From contig JAKBCE010000019.1 of NCBI GenBank assembly GCA_021808195.1, forward strand, positions 7,538 to 71,537: a stretch of DNA of 64,000 bases. Reading direction: 5' to 3'. Positions 27,796-36,866 of this stretch are shown piece after piece (within the stretch, counting starts at the first letter, position 1; each line of letters starts with the position of its first letter). A program made the position numbers and the translations under genes. Origin of the DNA: Pseudomonadota bacterium (GTDB taxonomy: Bacteria; Pseudomonadota; Gammaproteobacteria; Steroidobacterales; Steroidobacteraceae). A model generated the notes under the pieces. The model was not told where the DNA came from and did not search any database. It was given only the letters and a program-made list of their open reading frames with translations.

Positions 27796-28651
27796 TCCAC
27801 ACTGCCGAAGCGACTCCGCCGTTCATCTCCAGTTCGATTTCCACCCGTCCCGGCCGGTGCAGCCAGCGTCCCTGCACGCCGTTGAACGCGGCCTTGTGCC
27901 GATCGTGGCTCAGCAGCCCGTTGTGCAGGAGGTACATCCCGAGCAGACCATGGGCGTTGCCACTCACGGGGTCCTCACCGATGCCCAGTGCGGGGCAGAA
28001 CATGCGCGATTCGGTGAGGTGGTCCGCCGATTGGGGTGTCAGAGCAAATACAAAATATCCAGCAGCGCCAATCTGTGCCGACAGGGTGGTCAGGCGGGTC
28101 ATGTCCGGCTTGAGGTGATTGAGCGGCTCGGTGCCGCGCACGCCGATCAGCAGGCGCGTGCTGCTGGTGCCGGCGATGCGCAGTGGACAGCGCGGGTCCA
28201 GATCGTCGGTGGCGAGGGCCAGGGCGTCGAGCACGGCGAGTCGCTCGCGATCGTTCAGTTCACGGCCGAGGGGTGGTGGATTCTGGCGCACCGCGATGCG
28301 CCGCTCCGTGCCGCTGCCGCGCACCTCGATTTCGACGATCCCGGCTTTGGATTTCTGCCGAACGCGCCCCGGTGCTCCGGCGCGTGCGCTGAGCACGTGG
28401 TGGGCGGCTACGGTGGCATGACCGACAAATCCTGCCTCGGTACGCGGCGTGAAGAAGCGCACGCGCACGTCGTGATCCGGCCCATCGGGCGCAAACAGGA
28501 ACGCCGTGTCGGCATTGTTCAGCTCCCGGGCGATGGCGAGCATCTGCGCATCGCTCAGCCCGTCGGCATCGAGCACCACGCCGGCCGGGTTGCCCGTGAA
28601 GCGCTCGACGGTGAAAGCATCCACTTGGTGGATCTGAATCTTGCGGCTCAT
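27746..28651 (-). CDS. PhzF-family isomerase
   Basis: The 301 residues form the two-domain diaminopimelate-epimerase-like fold of PhzF proteins: 'IHQVDAFTVERFTGNPAGVV' at the N terminus, 'RFFTPRTEAGFVGHATVAAHHVL' and 'GIGEDPVSGNAHGLLGMYLL' in the second half. In PhzF the base is a Glu in a 'SETTF'-like motif. Here the equivalent reads 'NADTAF', with Asp in that place. No phenazine genes are nearby, so this is probably one of the widespread PhzF-like proteins of unknown substrate. Its last 50 bp overlap the end of the ABC gene. Confidence 0.9.
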   Translation of the reverse strand: MSRKIQIHQVDAFTVERFTGNPAGVVLDADGLSDAQMLAIARELNNADTAFLFAPDGPDHDVRVRFFTPRTEAGFVGHATVAAHHVLSARAGAPGRVRQKSKAGIVEIEVRGSGTERRIAVRQNPPPLGRELNDRERLAVLDALALATDDLDPRCPLRIAGTSSTRLLIGVRGTEPLNHLKPDMTRLTTLSAQIGAAGYFVFALTPQSADHLTESRMFCPALGIGEDPVSGNAHGLLGMYLLHNGLLSHDRHKAAFNGVQGRWLHRPGRVEIELEMNGGVASAVWIIGQAVSVFQTEMTLD

Positions 28652-28743
28652 TTGGGTCTCTGTCGCCTCACGCTTCCGCTCATGACGTGCGCCGAAGGGC
28701 GGCCATTCTAGCCCATCGGGCGCGGTTCGGTAGAATGTCGGGC

Positions 28744-28995
28744 ATGGACGTCGGGGTAGAAGTCAGCCTGTACCCGTTCGAGGGGTGCTATGCGCCGCTG
28801 ATCCACACGTTCATCGGGCAGCTCGAGGCCTGTGCGGATCTGAAGGTGCTGCCGGGAAGCTTGAGTACCCAGGTCTACGGAGAGTATGGGCGGGTGTTCG
28901 CCGCCCTGGGTGAGGCAATGCGCACGACGCTCGCGGCCCGCCAGGCCGACGGTAGCCGGGCCGCCTTCGTGCTGAAGGTGCTCGGGCCCCTCTGA
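28744..28995 (+). CDS. YkoF-like thiamine/HMP-binding domain protein
   Basis: The short protein (83 residues from ATG 28744, 86 from ATG 28735) shows 'VEVSLYPFEGCYAPLIHTFI', 'LKVLPGSLSTQVYGEYGRVFAAL' and a closing hydrophobic strand 'AAFVLKVLGPL'. This pattern matches single-copy YkoF/MTH1187-like ferredoxin-fold proteins, which bind hydroxymethylpyrimidine or thiamine in studied cases. No thiamine genes or THI-box are near it. It is divergent from phzF. Confidence 0.72.
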   Translation: MDVGVEVSLYPFEGCYAPLIHTFIGQLEACADLKVLPGSLSTQVYGEYGRVFAALGEAMRTTLAARQADGSRAAFVLKVLGPL

Positions 28996-29102
28996 GACCG
29001 CCAAGCGCGGGCGGGGCAGTGGCGTAAGTGCCGCCAACCCGGCACACTAGCGCATTCAATCGTCTTTTTTCCTGCGACGCATCCTGTTTAAGAGGTGGGT
29101 GA

Positions 29103-29417
29103 ATGGCGCTGCTGCGAGTGATTGACCGTGACGGTAAGGAGCACGAGGTCGAGGGCAAGACCGGCCAGAAGATCATGGAGACGCTGCGAGATCTCGACTA
29201 CGGCGTCGCCGCCGTGTGTGGTGGCATGTGTTCCTGCGCCACCTGCCATGTGTACGTCGATCCCGAATGGGCCGAGCGGCTGCCGGCGCCGATGTCCGAT
29301 GAACGTGAGCTACTCACTGAGCTGGGCCACTACCAGGACACCTCGCGTTTGTCGTGCCAGATCGAGTTCACGCCTGAGCTCGACGGTTTGCGGGTCACGA
29401 TCGCACCGGACGAATGA
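29103..29417 (+). CDS. adrenodoxin-type 2Fe-2S ferredoxin
   Basis: The 104-residue protein carries the cluster ligands in 'CGGMCSCATCHVY' (C-x5-C-x2-C) plus a fourth Cys in 'TSRLSCQIEF', the spacing of vertebrate-type and bacterial Fdx/ThcC ferredoxins. It would pass single electrons to monooxygenases or Fe-S assembly. It is not placed in an isc operon. Its stop lies 36 bp before the RraB-like gene, which probably shares its transcript. A 'GAGGTGGGTGA' ribosome site precedes the ATG. Confidence 0.93.
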   Translation: MALLRVIDRDGKEHEVEGKTGQKIMETLRDLDYGVAAVCGGMCSCATCHVYVDPEWAERLPAPMSDERELLTELGHYQDTSRLSCQIEFTPELDGLRVTIAPDE

Positions 29418-29453
29418 GCGCGGCGATGAACGGCAGCCAGTCGAGTCGCGCTT

Positions 29454-29864
29454 GTGCTTGAGGTCCTCATCGGGCTTGGGGTCGGCGGCCTGCTCATTCT
29501 CGCGGTGCTCTACGTGCGCGTGCGCCGCGCGATCAGCCAGGAGCGCCACGCCGGCCACGATGGCTGGGATGAGATGATGATCGGCCGGTTGCGCGCCGGG
29601 GGTTACCATCCATTCAACGAGTATCGGGTGGACTTCTTTCTCGGGCTGCCGAATGAGGCGGCCTGCGAGGGGGTGCGCGCTCAGCTTGAGCCGGAGGGCT
29701 TCCAGATCGATGTCAAGCCGATCGAGAACGAAAGCGAGCTGCCCTTCAGCCTGCACGCCTCGAAAATGATGCAGCTGCTCGTGCCCGACATCCAGGCAAC
29801 CAGCCGGCGCATGAACGCGCTGGCCGAGCAGTACCAGGGGCGCTACGACCACTGGGCCGCCTGA
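29454..29864 (+). CDS. membrane-anchored RraB-domain protein
   Basis: RraB in E. coli binds RNase E and inhibits mRNA decay. Here residues about 28-136 look like an RraB domain ('HDGWDEMMIGRLRAGGYHP', 'EYRVDFFLGLPNEAACEGV', ending 'QYQGRYDHWAA' against the E. coli 'YDGW' region), but residues 1-25 are a hydrophobic helix ('VLIGLGVGGLLILAVLYV') followed by basic residues. That makes it an inner-membrane anchored, cytoplasm-facing form. The start is GTG 29454; no ATG in frame was found upstream. Family assignment is by pattern, and RNase E inhibition is inferred. Confidence 0.72.
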   Translation: MLEVLIGLGVGGLLILAVLYVRVRRAISQERHAGHDGWDEMMIGRLRAGGYHPFNEYRVDFFLGLPNEAACEGVRAQLEPEGFQIDVKPIENESELPFSLHASKMMQLLVPDIQATSRRMNALAEQYQGRYDHWAA

Positions 29865-29884
29865 GGCGGCCGCGCGGCCGGTCT

Positions 29885-30634
29885 TTATTTCTTCTCGGTC
29901 TGGCGTTTGACGGCCTCGGCCGCGGCGGCAATGGCCGCAGGATCGCCAAGATAGCGGCTGGCGAGGGGCTGCAGCTGCGCATCGAGCTCGTACAGCAGCG
30001 GAACCCCGGTCGGGATGTTCAGTTCGACGATGTCGTCCTCTGACCTGTTGTCGAGCATTTTCACCATGGCGCGCAGGCTGTTGCCATGCGCGGCTACGAG
30101 CACGTTACGGCCGGCACGCAGCTCCGGGGCGATGCGAGCGTGCCACAACGGCAGCACGCGCTGCAGGGTGTCCTTCAGCGACTCCGCCGCCGGGATCTCG
30201 CCAGCCGGCACGGCGGCATAGCGTGCATCGAAGCGCGGGTGACGCGGATCGTCGGCCGCCAACGGCGGCGGCGGCACATCGTAGCTGCGTCGCCAGATCT
30301 TCACCTGTGCATCGCCGTGGCGCTCGACCGTCTGCGCCTTGTTCAGCCCTTGCAGGGCGCCATAGTGGCGTTCGTTGAGACGCCAGGAGCGCTCGACGGG
30401 AATCCACATGCGATCCATCTCATCGAGCATGATCCACAGCGTACGGATCGCTCGCTTCAGCACCGAGGTGAAGGCCACGTCCACCGTGAGCTTCTCCTCG
30501 AGCAGCTGGCGGCCGGCCTGCATCGCCTCCTCGCGACCGGCTGGCGCCAGATCGATGTCCGTCCAGCCGGTGAACAGATTTTCCAGATTCCACAGACTCT
30601 GGCCGTGGCGGACGAGAATCAGCTTTCCAGGCAT
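29885..30634 (-). CDS. gpmA: 2,3-bisphosphoglycerate-dependent phosphoglycerate mutase
   Basis: GpmA interconverts 3- and 2-phosphoglycerate in glycolysis. The 249-residue protein starts '[20 protein letters not shown]' with the phospho-accepting His in RHG, has 'RAIRTLW', '[14 protein letters not shown]' and the second catalytic His in '[17 protein letters not shown]'. Length equals E. coli GpmA. ATG 30634 has a perfect 'GGAGGT' site 7 bases upstream. It lies 121 bp downstream of the gdhB stop on the same strand. Confidence 0.97.
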   Translation of the reverse strand: MPGKLILVRHGQSLWNLENLFTGWTDIDLAPAGREEAMQAGRQLLEEKLTVDVAFTSVLKRAIRTLWIMLDEMDRMWIPVERSWRLNERHYGALQGLNKAQTVERHGDAQVKIWRRSYDVPPPPLAADDPRHPRFDARYAAVPAGEIPAAESLKDTLQRVLPLWHARIAPELRAGRNVLVAAHGNSLRAMVKMLDNRSEDDIVELNIPTGVPLLYELDAQLQPLASRYLGDPAAIAAAAEAVKRQTEKK

Positions 30635-30755
30635 GCGGACACCTCCGAGACGCGGGCGGACACCGCCCGCCAACGTGCGCTTAGGGCTCCAGCGAGCGGA
30701 CGGCGTGAGCGGCGGCGCGGGTCGGGAAGTATAGCCGAGGGCGCGCCGCCGACAG

Positions 30756-33700
30756 CTACTCGGCGAGCTTACGCAGCGACTCGACGCCCACCGTGAGGGT
30801 GGCAAAGTCCGCCGCGCCTGCCGCGCGCATCTCCTTCAGGGTGCGTTCCCAGTGCGCGAGCTTGTGCCCTTCCGCCTCCTGCCAAGCGGCGACGCGTTCG
30901 GCGGCATTGCCGCGGCCACGACGATCGAGTACGCGCTCGACGAGCGCCCGATGGATACGCATCGCCGCATCGCGCACACCGGTGCGCGCGGTAGCCTGCC
31001 AGGGACCATCGACCGAGAGCTGATTGATCTGTCCGCGCAGCCAGTCAAGACCGGTGCGGGCACCGACTTCGAAGTACACGAGCGCCGTGTCGGCGACCGC
31101 CGCGCGGTGCGCGGCGGCAATCTCTACGATGTCGAGTGAGGCGTTGTGCGCCTCCAGACTCGCCACGCGCGCGGCAAGCGCCGCTGGCAGGCCGGCCTCG
31201 ACGAGTTGCGCATGCGCGATGTCGAAATGCTCCCGCCAGGCGCCACAGAGTACCTGCGGGATGCGCGCGCCGATTTCCTGCACGCCCGCACGGAACTCGC
31301 GCACGGCGGCATCAACCTTCAGCGCCGGCCGGCGCGCGAGCAGCCAGTATGTCACGTGCCGCAGCAGGCGGCTGGTTTCGAACATCGCCGCATATTGGAT
31401 CTTTGCCGGTGCACGATTGTCGAGCGACTCGATGTCCTCCCACAGGTCGCGGGACTGAAAGATCTCGCGCGCGGCGGTGAAGGCACGGGCGATCTGCGCC
31501 GGTCCGGCGCCTGTGTCCTCCTGCGCGCGCAGCACGAACGTCGGACCCATGCGGTTGATCAGGCTGTTGGCGGTTGCCGTTGCGATGATTTCCCGGCGCA
31601 GGCGGTGCCGCTCGATGGCGTGCGCGAAGCGCGCGCGCACCGGTCCGGGGAAGTACCGCTCCAGCTCGTTTGAGAGGTACGGATCCTCCGGCACGTCCGA
31701 ATCGAGCAGGTGGGTGTTCAGCCAGATCTTGCCGTACGACAGCAGGATGGACAGCTCCGGCCGCGTCAGTCCCGCGCCGCTCTTGCGGCGATCGCTGATT
31801 TCCTCGTCGCTCGGCAGAAATTCCAGCGCGCGGTTCAGTCCGCCGGAGCGCTCGAGCAGGCGGATCAGATGCTGATACTCGCTGAGGCGCGCTTTGGCCT
31901 GCTGCTCGAGCGTGCTGATTGCCTCGCCCTGCAGGTAATTGTTGCGCAGCACCAGCGTGCACACTTCGCTCGACATGCGCGCGAGTAGTCGGTTGCGCTC
32001 GGCGAGCGAGAGTTTACCGGCGTGCACCAGCGGGTTCAGCAGGATCTTCAGGTTGACCTCGACGTCCGAGGTGTTGACGCCCGCGGAGTTGTCGATGAAA
32101 TCTGTGTTGATCCGCCCGCCCGCGAGCGCATATTCGATGCGCCCACGCTGGGTGCAGCCGAGATTACCGCCTTCGCCGACCACTTTGGCGCGCAACTGGT
32201 TGCCGTTGATGCGTAGCGCGTCATTGGCCCGGTCGCCGACTTCTGCGTTGGTTTCGCGGCTGGACTTGACGTAAGTGCCGATGCCGCCGTTCCAGAGCAG
32301 CTCCACGGGCATGGTGAGAATGGCACGCATGACCTCCACCGGCGTGGCGGTGGCGCTATCCAGGCCGAGCATGGCCCGTGCCTGGGCGGACAGCGCAATC
32401 GACTTGGCACTGCGCGGGTAGACGCCGCCGCCGGCTGAGATGCGCTTGCGGTCGTAATCGTCCCAGCTCGAGCGGGGCAGGGCAAACAGACGCTGCCGCT
32501 CGGCGAAGCTCACCGCCGGATCGGGCTTGGGATCGAGGAAGATGTGCCGATGGTCGAATGCGGCTTGCAGCAGGATCTGCCGCGAGAGCAGCATGCCGTT
32601 GCCGAACACGTCGCCGGACATATCACCGATGCCCGCGACCGTGAACGCCTCTTTCTGGATGTCGACGCCGAGTTCGCGGAAGTGCCGCTTGACGCACTCC
32701 CAGGCGCCGCGGGCGGTGATGCCGAGCCCCTTGTGGTCGTAGCCGGCCGAGCCGCCCGAGGCAAAGGCATCGCCGAGCCAGAAGCCGTACTCGGCGGCAA
32801 TGGCGTTCGCGGTGTCGGAGAAGGTGGCCGTGCCCTTGTCCGCGGCGACCACCAGATACGGGTCATCGCCGTCGCCACGCACGACCTGCGGCGGCGGTTC
32901 GATCTTTCCGGCGACGATGTTGTCAGTCAGATCGAGCAGACCGCGGATGAAGGTGCGGTAGCTGGCGATGACCTCGGCCTGCACCTCCTCGCGGCTGCCC
33001 TGCGGCAGGCATTTCGGCACAAAGCCGCCTTTGGCGCCCACCGGTACGATCAGGGTGTTCTTGACGTGCTGCGCCTTCATCAGACCGAGGATCTCGGTGC
33101 GGAAATCCTCGCGCCGATCCGACCAGCGAATGCCGCCGCGCGCCACATCGCCCATGCGCAGGTGTACCCCTTCGACGCGCGGGCTGTAGACGAAGATTTC
33201 GTACTTCGGACGCGGCAGAGGCAGGTCCGGGATCGCGGCCGGATCGAACTTGAACGAGAGGTACGGCAGGGCAGCGCCGGCGGCATCGCGCCGATAGTAG
33301 TTGGTCCGCAGCGTGGCCAGTACCAGCGTCAGATAGGCGCGCAGAATGCGGTCCTCATCGAGGCTGCTCACCGCATCGAGCCCGGTGCGGATGCGTGCCA
33401 CGAGTTGCTCGGTCGCTCGCGCTGCGGCCTTGGTGCCGTGTGGACGCTGCGGATCGAAGCGCGCCTCGAACAAGCGTACCAGTGCGCTTGCGATGGCCGG
33501 ATTGGCGGCGAGAGTGCGCTCCATGTACGCCTGACTGAAAGGCACCCCGGTCTGCAGCAGGTAGCGGCAGTACGCGCGCAGCACTAGGATCTCGCGCGCC
33601 GCCAGATCGGCGCTGAACAACAGTCGATTAAACCCGTCGTTCTCGGCCGCGCCGTCCCAGCCGGCCGCGAGCGCCTCCTTGAAGCGCTCCGCGGCACGCG

Positions 33701-35615
33701 CCAGATCGATTGCGCAGCCGTCGCGGTGCTCGAGCTCGAAGTCCTGGATCCAAGCGACGCCGCCTTCGGGCCAGGTGAGTTCGTACGGGCGCTCGGCGAT
33801 CACGCGCAGGCCGAAATTCTCGAGCATGGGCAGCAGGTCGGAAATCGACACCGGCGCGCCGAGCTTGACGATCTTCAGGTGCAGCCCGGCCGCGCTTTGT
33901 TGCGGGGAGCGGTGCAGGCTGACGCGCCGGCCGAGCGGTGCGGTGCGCAACTGCTCGAGCTCGGCGAGATCGGCGAGCGCCTCGGCTGGCGGGACATCCT
34001 CCTCGTAGGCCATCGGGAAGACGCGTCGGTAGCGATTGGCGAGCACGAGTCCAACGGCCTCGCCGCGGCGGGTGATCAGCACGTCGTGCAGGTGATCACT
34101 CCAAGAGAGTGTGGCGTCGGAGATCTGCCGTTCGATCGCGGTAACGTCGATCTTGTGATGCTCGCCAGGTACGGTGCGCACGACGACGTGGACGCGCGCG
34201 TGACTGGCGCTGGAGATCTGCACCTGGCTTTCGACGGATTTGCCGCCAAAACCTGCGAGCACGATGTGCTCGATGCGCTGGCGGACATCAGTGTTGTAGC
34301 GGTCGCGCGGCACGTACACCAGGCACGAAAAGAATCGGTGATACGGATCGCGCCGCGTGAGCAGGCGCACGGTGCGCCGCTCGTACAGGTTGACGACACC
34401 GCGGCAGATGCGAACCAGATCCCGGGTATTGGCCTGGAATAGCTCGTCGCGCGGGTAGGTCTCTAGCACGTTTAGCACGGCCTTGCCGTCGTGGCTCTGC
34501 GGATCGAGGCCAAAGTACTGGATGACGCGCGCGACCTTCAGGCGCAGCACCGGGATATCGCGCGGGCTGCGGTGATAGGCTGTGGAGGTCCACAGGCCGA
34601 GGAAGCGGTGCTCGCCGCTTACCTCGCCGCGTGCATCGAAAGTCTTCACCCCGACGTAATCGAGGTACTCGGAGCGGTGGATGGTGGAGACCGAGTTCGC
34701 CTTGGTCAGCACCAGCAGTTCCCGCTCGCGCGCGCGCTCGCGGATCTCATCCTGAAGTCTAGTCAGTGAGGGGCGCTCGTTCGGGCTGCGCGCTCGCAGG
34801 ATGCCAAGACCGCTGCGCGGCTCTGATTTGAGCACGTCCTGACGTGCGCCGCGTTCGAGTCGGTATTGGCGGTAGCCGAGGAAGACGAAATTGCGCTCTT
34901 CCATCCACTGCAGTAACTGACGTGCCTCAGCGATCTCCTCGCTCGAGAGCGGTGGCGGGCTGCGCTCGAGTTCCGTGACTACGCTGCGCACGCGCTCGCG
35001 CATCGCATCCCAGTCCTCCACCGACGCTGCCACCTCGTGCAGCGTGGCTTCGATCTGGCCACGCAGCCGCTCGAGCGTCTCGGCATCGGTGCACCGGTCG
35101 ATCTCGTACATTTCCCAGGATTCAGTCCGGTGCGGGCGGGTGCCGTCGATGTCGAAACCGTTGAGGCGCCCGCGGGCATCGCGGCGCGTCTCAAAAACCG
35201 GATGCACGATCAGGTGCACCGCGAGGCCGGCGCGATTGAAGGTCAGGCCGAGCGAGTCGATGAGAAACGGCCGATCGTCCGTGATGATCTGCACGACCGT
35301 GTGCGGGGAGTCGAACCCGTCGCTCTCCCGATTGGGGTTGAAGACGCGCACGAGCGACTGGCCGGGAGCTCGGCGCAGTCCGAGTTGCAGATGACAGTGT
35401 GCCGCGTGCGCGAGCGCTTCCGGGGCGCGGGCCGCCAGATCTTCCTCGCCTACGCCACGGTAGTAGGTTCGAAGGAATGGGGCCGCCAGGCGCGCCATCG
35501 CGGCTGGAGTGTCGCGCGGTAAGCGTATGCGTGCGATTCGGTCTATGAGCGCGAGACGCGCCGGAGGGATGCTGCGCAGGTGCCGGCCATCGCCGGCGGC
35601 GGATGAGGCGTGCAT
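30756..35615 (-). CDS. gdhB: NAD-specific glutamate dehydrogenase, large GDH180 type
   Basis: This enzyme oxidises L-glutamate to 2-oxoglutarate and ammonia using NAD+. The 1,619-residue chain matches the L-GDH family: an N-terminal regulatory half with ACT-like regions ('[20 protein letters not shown]'), then the catalytic core ('[21 protein letters not shown]', '[16 protein letters not shown]', '[21 protein letters not shown]', '[15 protein letters not shown]', '[15 protein letters not shown]'-like '[16 protein letters not shown]') and a helical tail. A TATAAT element on this strand (35627-35632) ends only 11 bases before the ATG, so either the message is nearly leaderless or translation begins at ATG 35498. 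It is divergent from hpd. Confidence 0.96.
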   Translation of the reverse strand: MHASSAAGDGRHLRSIPPARLALIDRIARIRLPRDTPAAMARLAAPFLRTYYRGVGEEDLAARAPEALAHAAHCHLQLGLRRAPGQSLVRVFNPNRESDGFDSPHTVVQIITDDRPFLIDSLGLTFNRAGLAVHLIVHPVFETRRDARGRLNGFDIDGTRPHRTESWEMYEIDRCTDAETLERLRGQIEATLHEVAASVEDWDAMRERVRSVVTELERSPPPLSSEEIAEARQLLQWMEERNFVFLGYRQYRLERGARQDVLKSEPRSGLGILRARSPNERPSLTRLQDEIRERARERELLVLTKANSVSTIHRSEYLDYVGVKTFDARGEVSGEHRFLGLWTSTAYHRSPRDIPVLRLKVARVIQYFGLDPQSHDGKAVLNVLETYPRDELFQANTRDLVRICRGVVNLYERRTVRLLTRRDPYHRFFSCLVYVPRDRYNTDVRQRIEHIVLAGFGGKSVESQVQISSASHARVHVVVRTVPGEHHKIDVTAIERQISDATLSWSDHLHDVLITRRGEAVGLVLANRYRRVFPMAYEEDVPPAEALADLAELEQLRTAPLGRRVSLHRSPQQSAAGLHLKIVKLGAPVSISDLLPMLENFGLRVIAERPYELTWPEGGVAWIQDFELEHRDGCAIDLARAAERFKEALAAGWDGAAENDGFNRLLFSADLAAREILVLRAYCRYLLQTGVPFSQAYMERTLAANPAIASALVRLFEARFDPQRPHGTKAAARATEQLVARIRTGLDAVSSLDEDRILRAYLTLVLATLRTNYYRRDAAGAALPYLSFKFDPAAIPDLPLPRPKYEIFVYSPRVEGVHLRMGDVARGGIRWSDRREDFRTEILGLMKAQHVKNTLIVPVGAKGGFVPKCLPQGSREEVQAEVIASYRTFIRGLLDLTDNIVAGKIEPPPQVVRGDGDDPYLVVAADKGTATFSDTANAIAAEYGFWLGDAFASGGSAGYDHKGLGITARGAWECVKRHFRELGVDIQKEAFTVAGIGDMSGDVFGNGMLLSRQILLQAAFDHRHIFLDPKPDPAVSFAERQRLFALPRSSWDDYDRKRISAGGGVYPRSAKSIALSAQARAMLGLDSATATPVEVMRAILTMPVELLWNGGIGTYVKSSRETNAEVGDRANDALRINGNQLRAKVVGEGGNLGCTQRGRIEYALAGGRINTDFIDNSAGVNTSDVEVNLKILLNPLVHAGKLSLAERNRLLARMSSEVCTLVLRNNYLQGEAISTLEQQAKARLSEYQHLIRLLERSGGLNRALEFLPSDEEISDRRKSGAGLTRPELSILLSYGKIWLNTHLLDSDVPEDPYLSNELERYFPGPVRARFAHAIERHRLRREIIATATANSLINRMGPTFVLRAQEDTGAGPAQIARAFTAAREIFQSRDLWEDIESLDNRAPAKIQYAAMFETSRLLRHVTYWLLARRPALKVDAAVREFRAGVQEIGARIPQVLCGAWREHFDIAHAQLVEAGLPAALAARVASLEAHNASLDIVEIAAAHRAAVADTALVYFEVGARTGLDWLRGQINQLSVDGPWQATARTGVRDAAMRIHRALVERVLDRRGRGNAAERVAAWQEAEGHKLAHWERTLKEMRAAGAADFATLTVGVESLRKLAE

Positions 35616-35638
35616 GGTGGGCGGCGATTATATACGTC

Positions 35639-35682
35639 TGGGCAGCGGCGGGTGGCCAGAGTATAATAGTTGCGTTCGCAAC
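35639..35682 (+). promoter_or_regulatory. hpd promoter with adjacent palindrome
   Basis: A consensus -10 TATAAT (35662-35667) has a weak -35 TGGGCA 17 bp upstream. Directly after it lies the perfect inverted repeat GTTGCG-TT-CGCAAC (35669-35682), which would overlap the transcription start and could be a repressor operator. The downstream gene is 4-hydroxyphenylpyruvate dioxygenase. The regulator is not identified. Confidence 0.55.
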
Positions 35683-35724
35683 GAAATGATCGCCATCCTT
35701 CAGGCGTCAGCGACGGAGCCGCCG

Positions 35725-36777
35725 ATGAGTCACAATCGCGACAATCCTATGGGTACCGACGGATTCGAGTTCGTCGAGTACACCGCGCCGGATCCCCAGC
35801 TGTTGCGCGACCTGTTCGAGCGGATGGGCTTTCCGGTCAAAGCCCGACATCGCGCCAAGAACGTGACGCTGCACGGCCAGGGTGCGATCAATTTCATCAT
35901 CAACGCGGAGCCTAATTCGTTCGCGCAGCACTTTGCGCGCGAACATGGCCCCTCGGCGTGCGCGATGGCGTTTCGCGTCAAGGATGCCGCCTATGCCTAT
36001 CGACGTGCGATCGAGCTGGGTGCTCGCCCGGGACCGCAACACGCCGGCCCCATGGAGCTGAACATTCCGTGCATCGAGGGTATCGGTGGCTCATTGATCT
36101 ACCTGGTCGACCGGTACGGTGATCAGTCGATCTATGACGTGGATTTCCGTCCGGTGGCACCGCCGCCCGGAGCGCGTGAGGCGGGCCTGACGATCATCGA
36201 TCATCTCACGCACAATGTGCGGCGCGGTAACATGGATCGCTGGGCCGGCTTCTACGAGAAGCTGTTCAATTTCCGCGAGATCCGCTATTTCGATATCGAG
36301 GGCAAGCACACCGGACTGTTGTCACGCGCCATGACGAGCCCGTGCGGCAAGATCCGCATTCCGATCAACGAATCGCAGGATGACAAAAGTCAGATCGAGG
36401 AGTACCTGCGCGCGTACCACGGTGAGGGCATCCAGCACATCGCGCTGGCGAGCGCGGATATCTACGCCACAGTGGATGCGCTGCGCGCGCACGGCATCGC
36501 CTTCCAGGACACTCCCGAGACTTATTACGAAGGCATCGAGGCGCGCGTGCCCGGCCACGGCGAGCCGCTCGAGGAGCTGCGTCGGCGGCGCATCCTGATT
36601 GACGGCAACCCGCAGCGTGGCGAGGGCCTCCTGCTGCAGATCTTCACGGCCAACGTCATCGGCCCGATTTTCTTCGAGATCATCCAGCGCAAGGGCAATG
36701 AGGGTTTCGGCGAAGGCAACTTCCGCGCGCTGTTCGAGTCAATCGAACTCGACCAGATCCGCCGCGGGGTGATTTAG
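35725..36777 (+). CDS. hpd: 4-hydroxyphenylpyruvate dioxygenase
   Basis: HPPD converts 4-hydroxyphenylpyruvate to homogentisate in tyrosine catabolism with Fe(II) and O2. The 350-residue protein (from ATG 35725) shows the two vicinal-oxygen-chelate halves. Iron ligands are the His in 'IIDHLTHNV', the His in 'EGIQHIALASADI' and the Glu in 'GPIFFEIIQRKGNEGFGEGNF', which is highly conserved. The next step, homogentisate dioxygenase, is not in the window. It is divergent from gdhB, so two amino-acid catabolic genes share the intergenic region. Confidence 0.96.
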   Translation: MSHNRDNPMGTDGFEFVEYTAPDPQLLRDLFERMGFPVKARHRAKNVTLHGQGAINFIINAEPNSFAQHFAREHGPSACAMAFRVKDAAYAYRRAIELGARPGPQHAGPMELNIPCIEGIGGSLIYLVDRYGDQSIYDVDFRPVAPPPGAREAGLTIIDHLTHNVRRGNMDRWAGFYEKLFNFREIRYFDIEGKHTGLLSRAMTSPCGKIRIPINESQDDKSQIEEYLRAYHGEGIQHIALASADIYATVDALRAHGIAFQDTPETYYEGIEARVPGHGEPLEELRRRRILIDGNPQRGEGLLLQIFTANVIGPIFFEIIQRKGNEGFGEGNFRALFESIELDQIRRGVI

Positions 36778-36866
36778 CCGCCGCGGCATTGCCCGGCGAA
36801 CGCCGACGGGGCGCGCAAGTGGGTCTCGCTGCTCGGCGCGAGCAGCACTGAATTACACTCGCGCGG

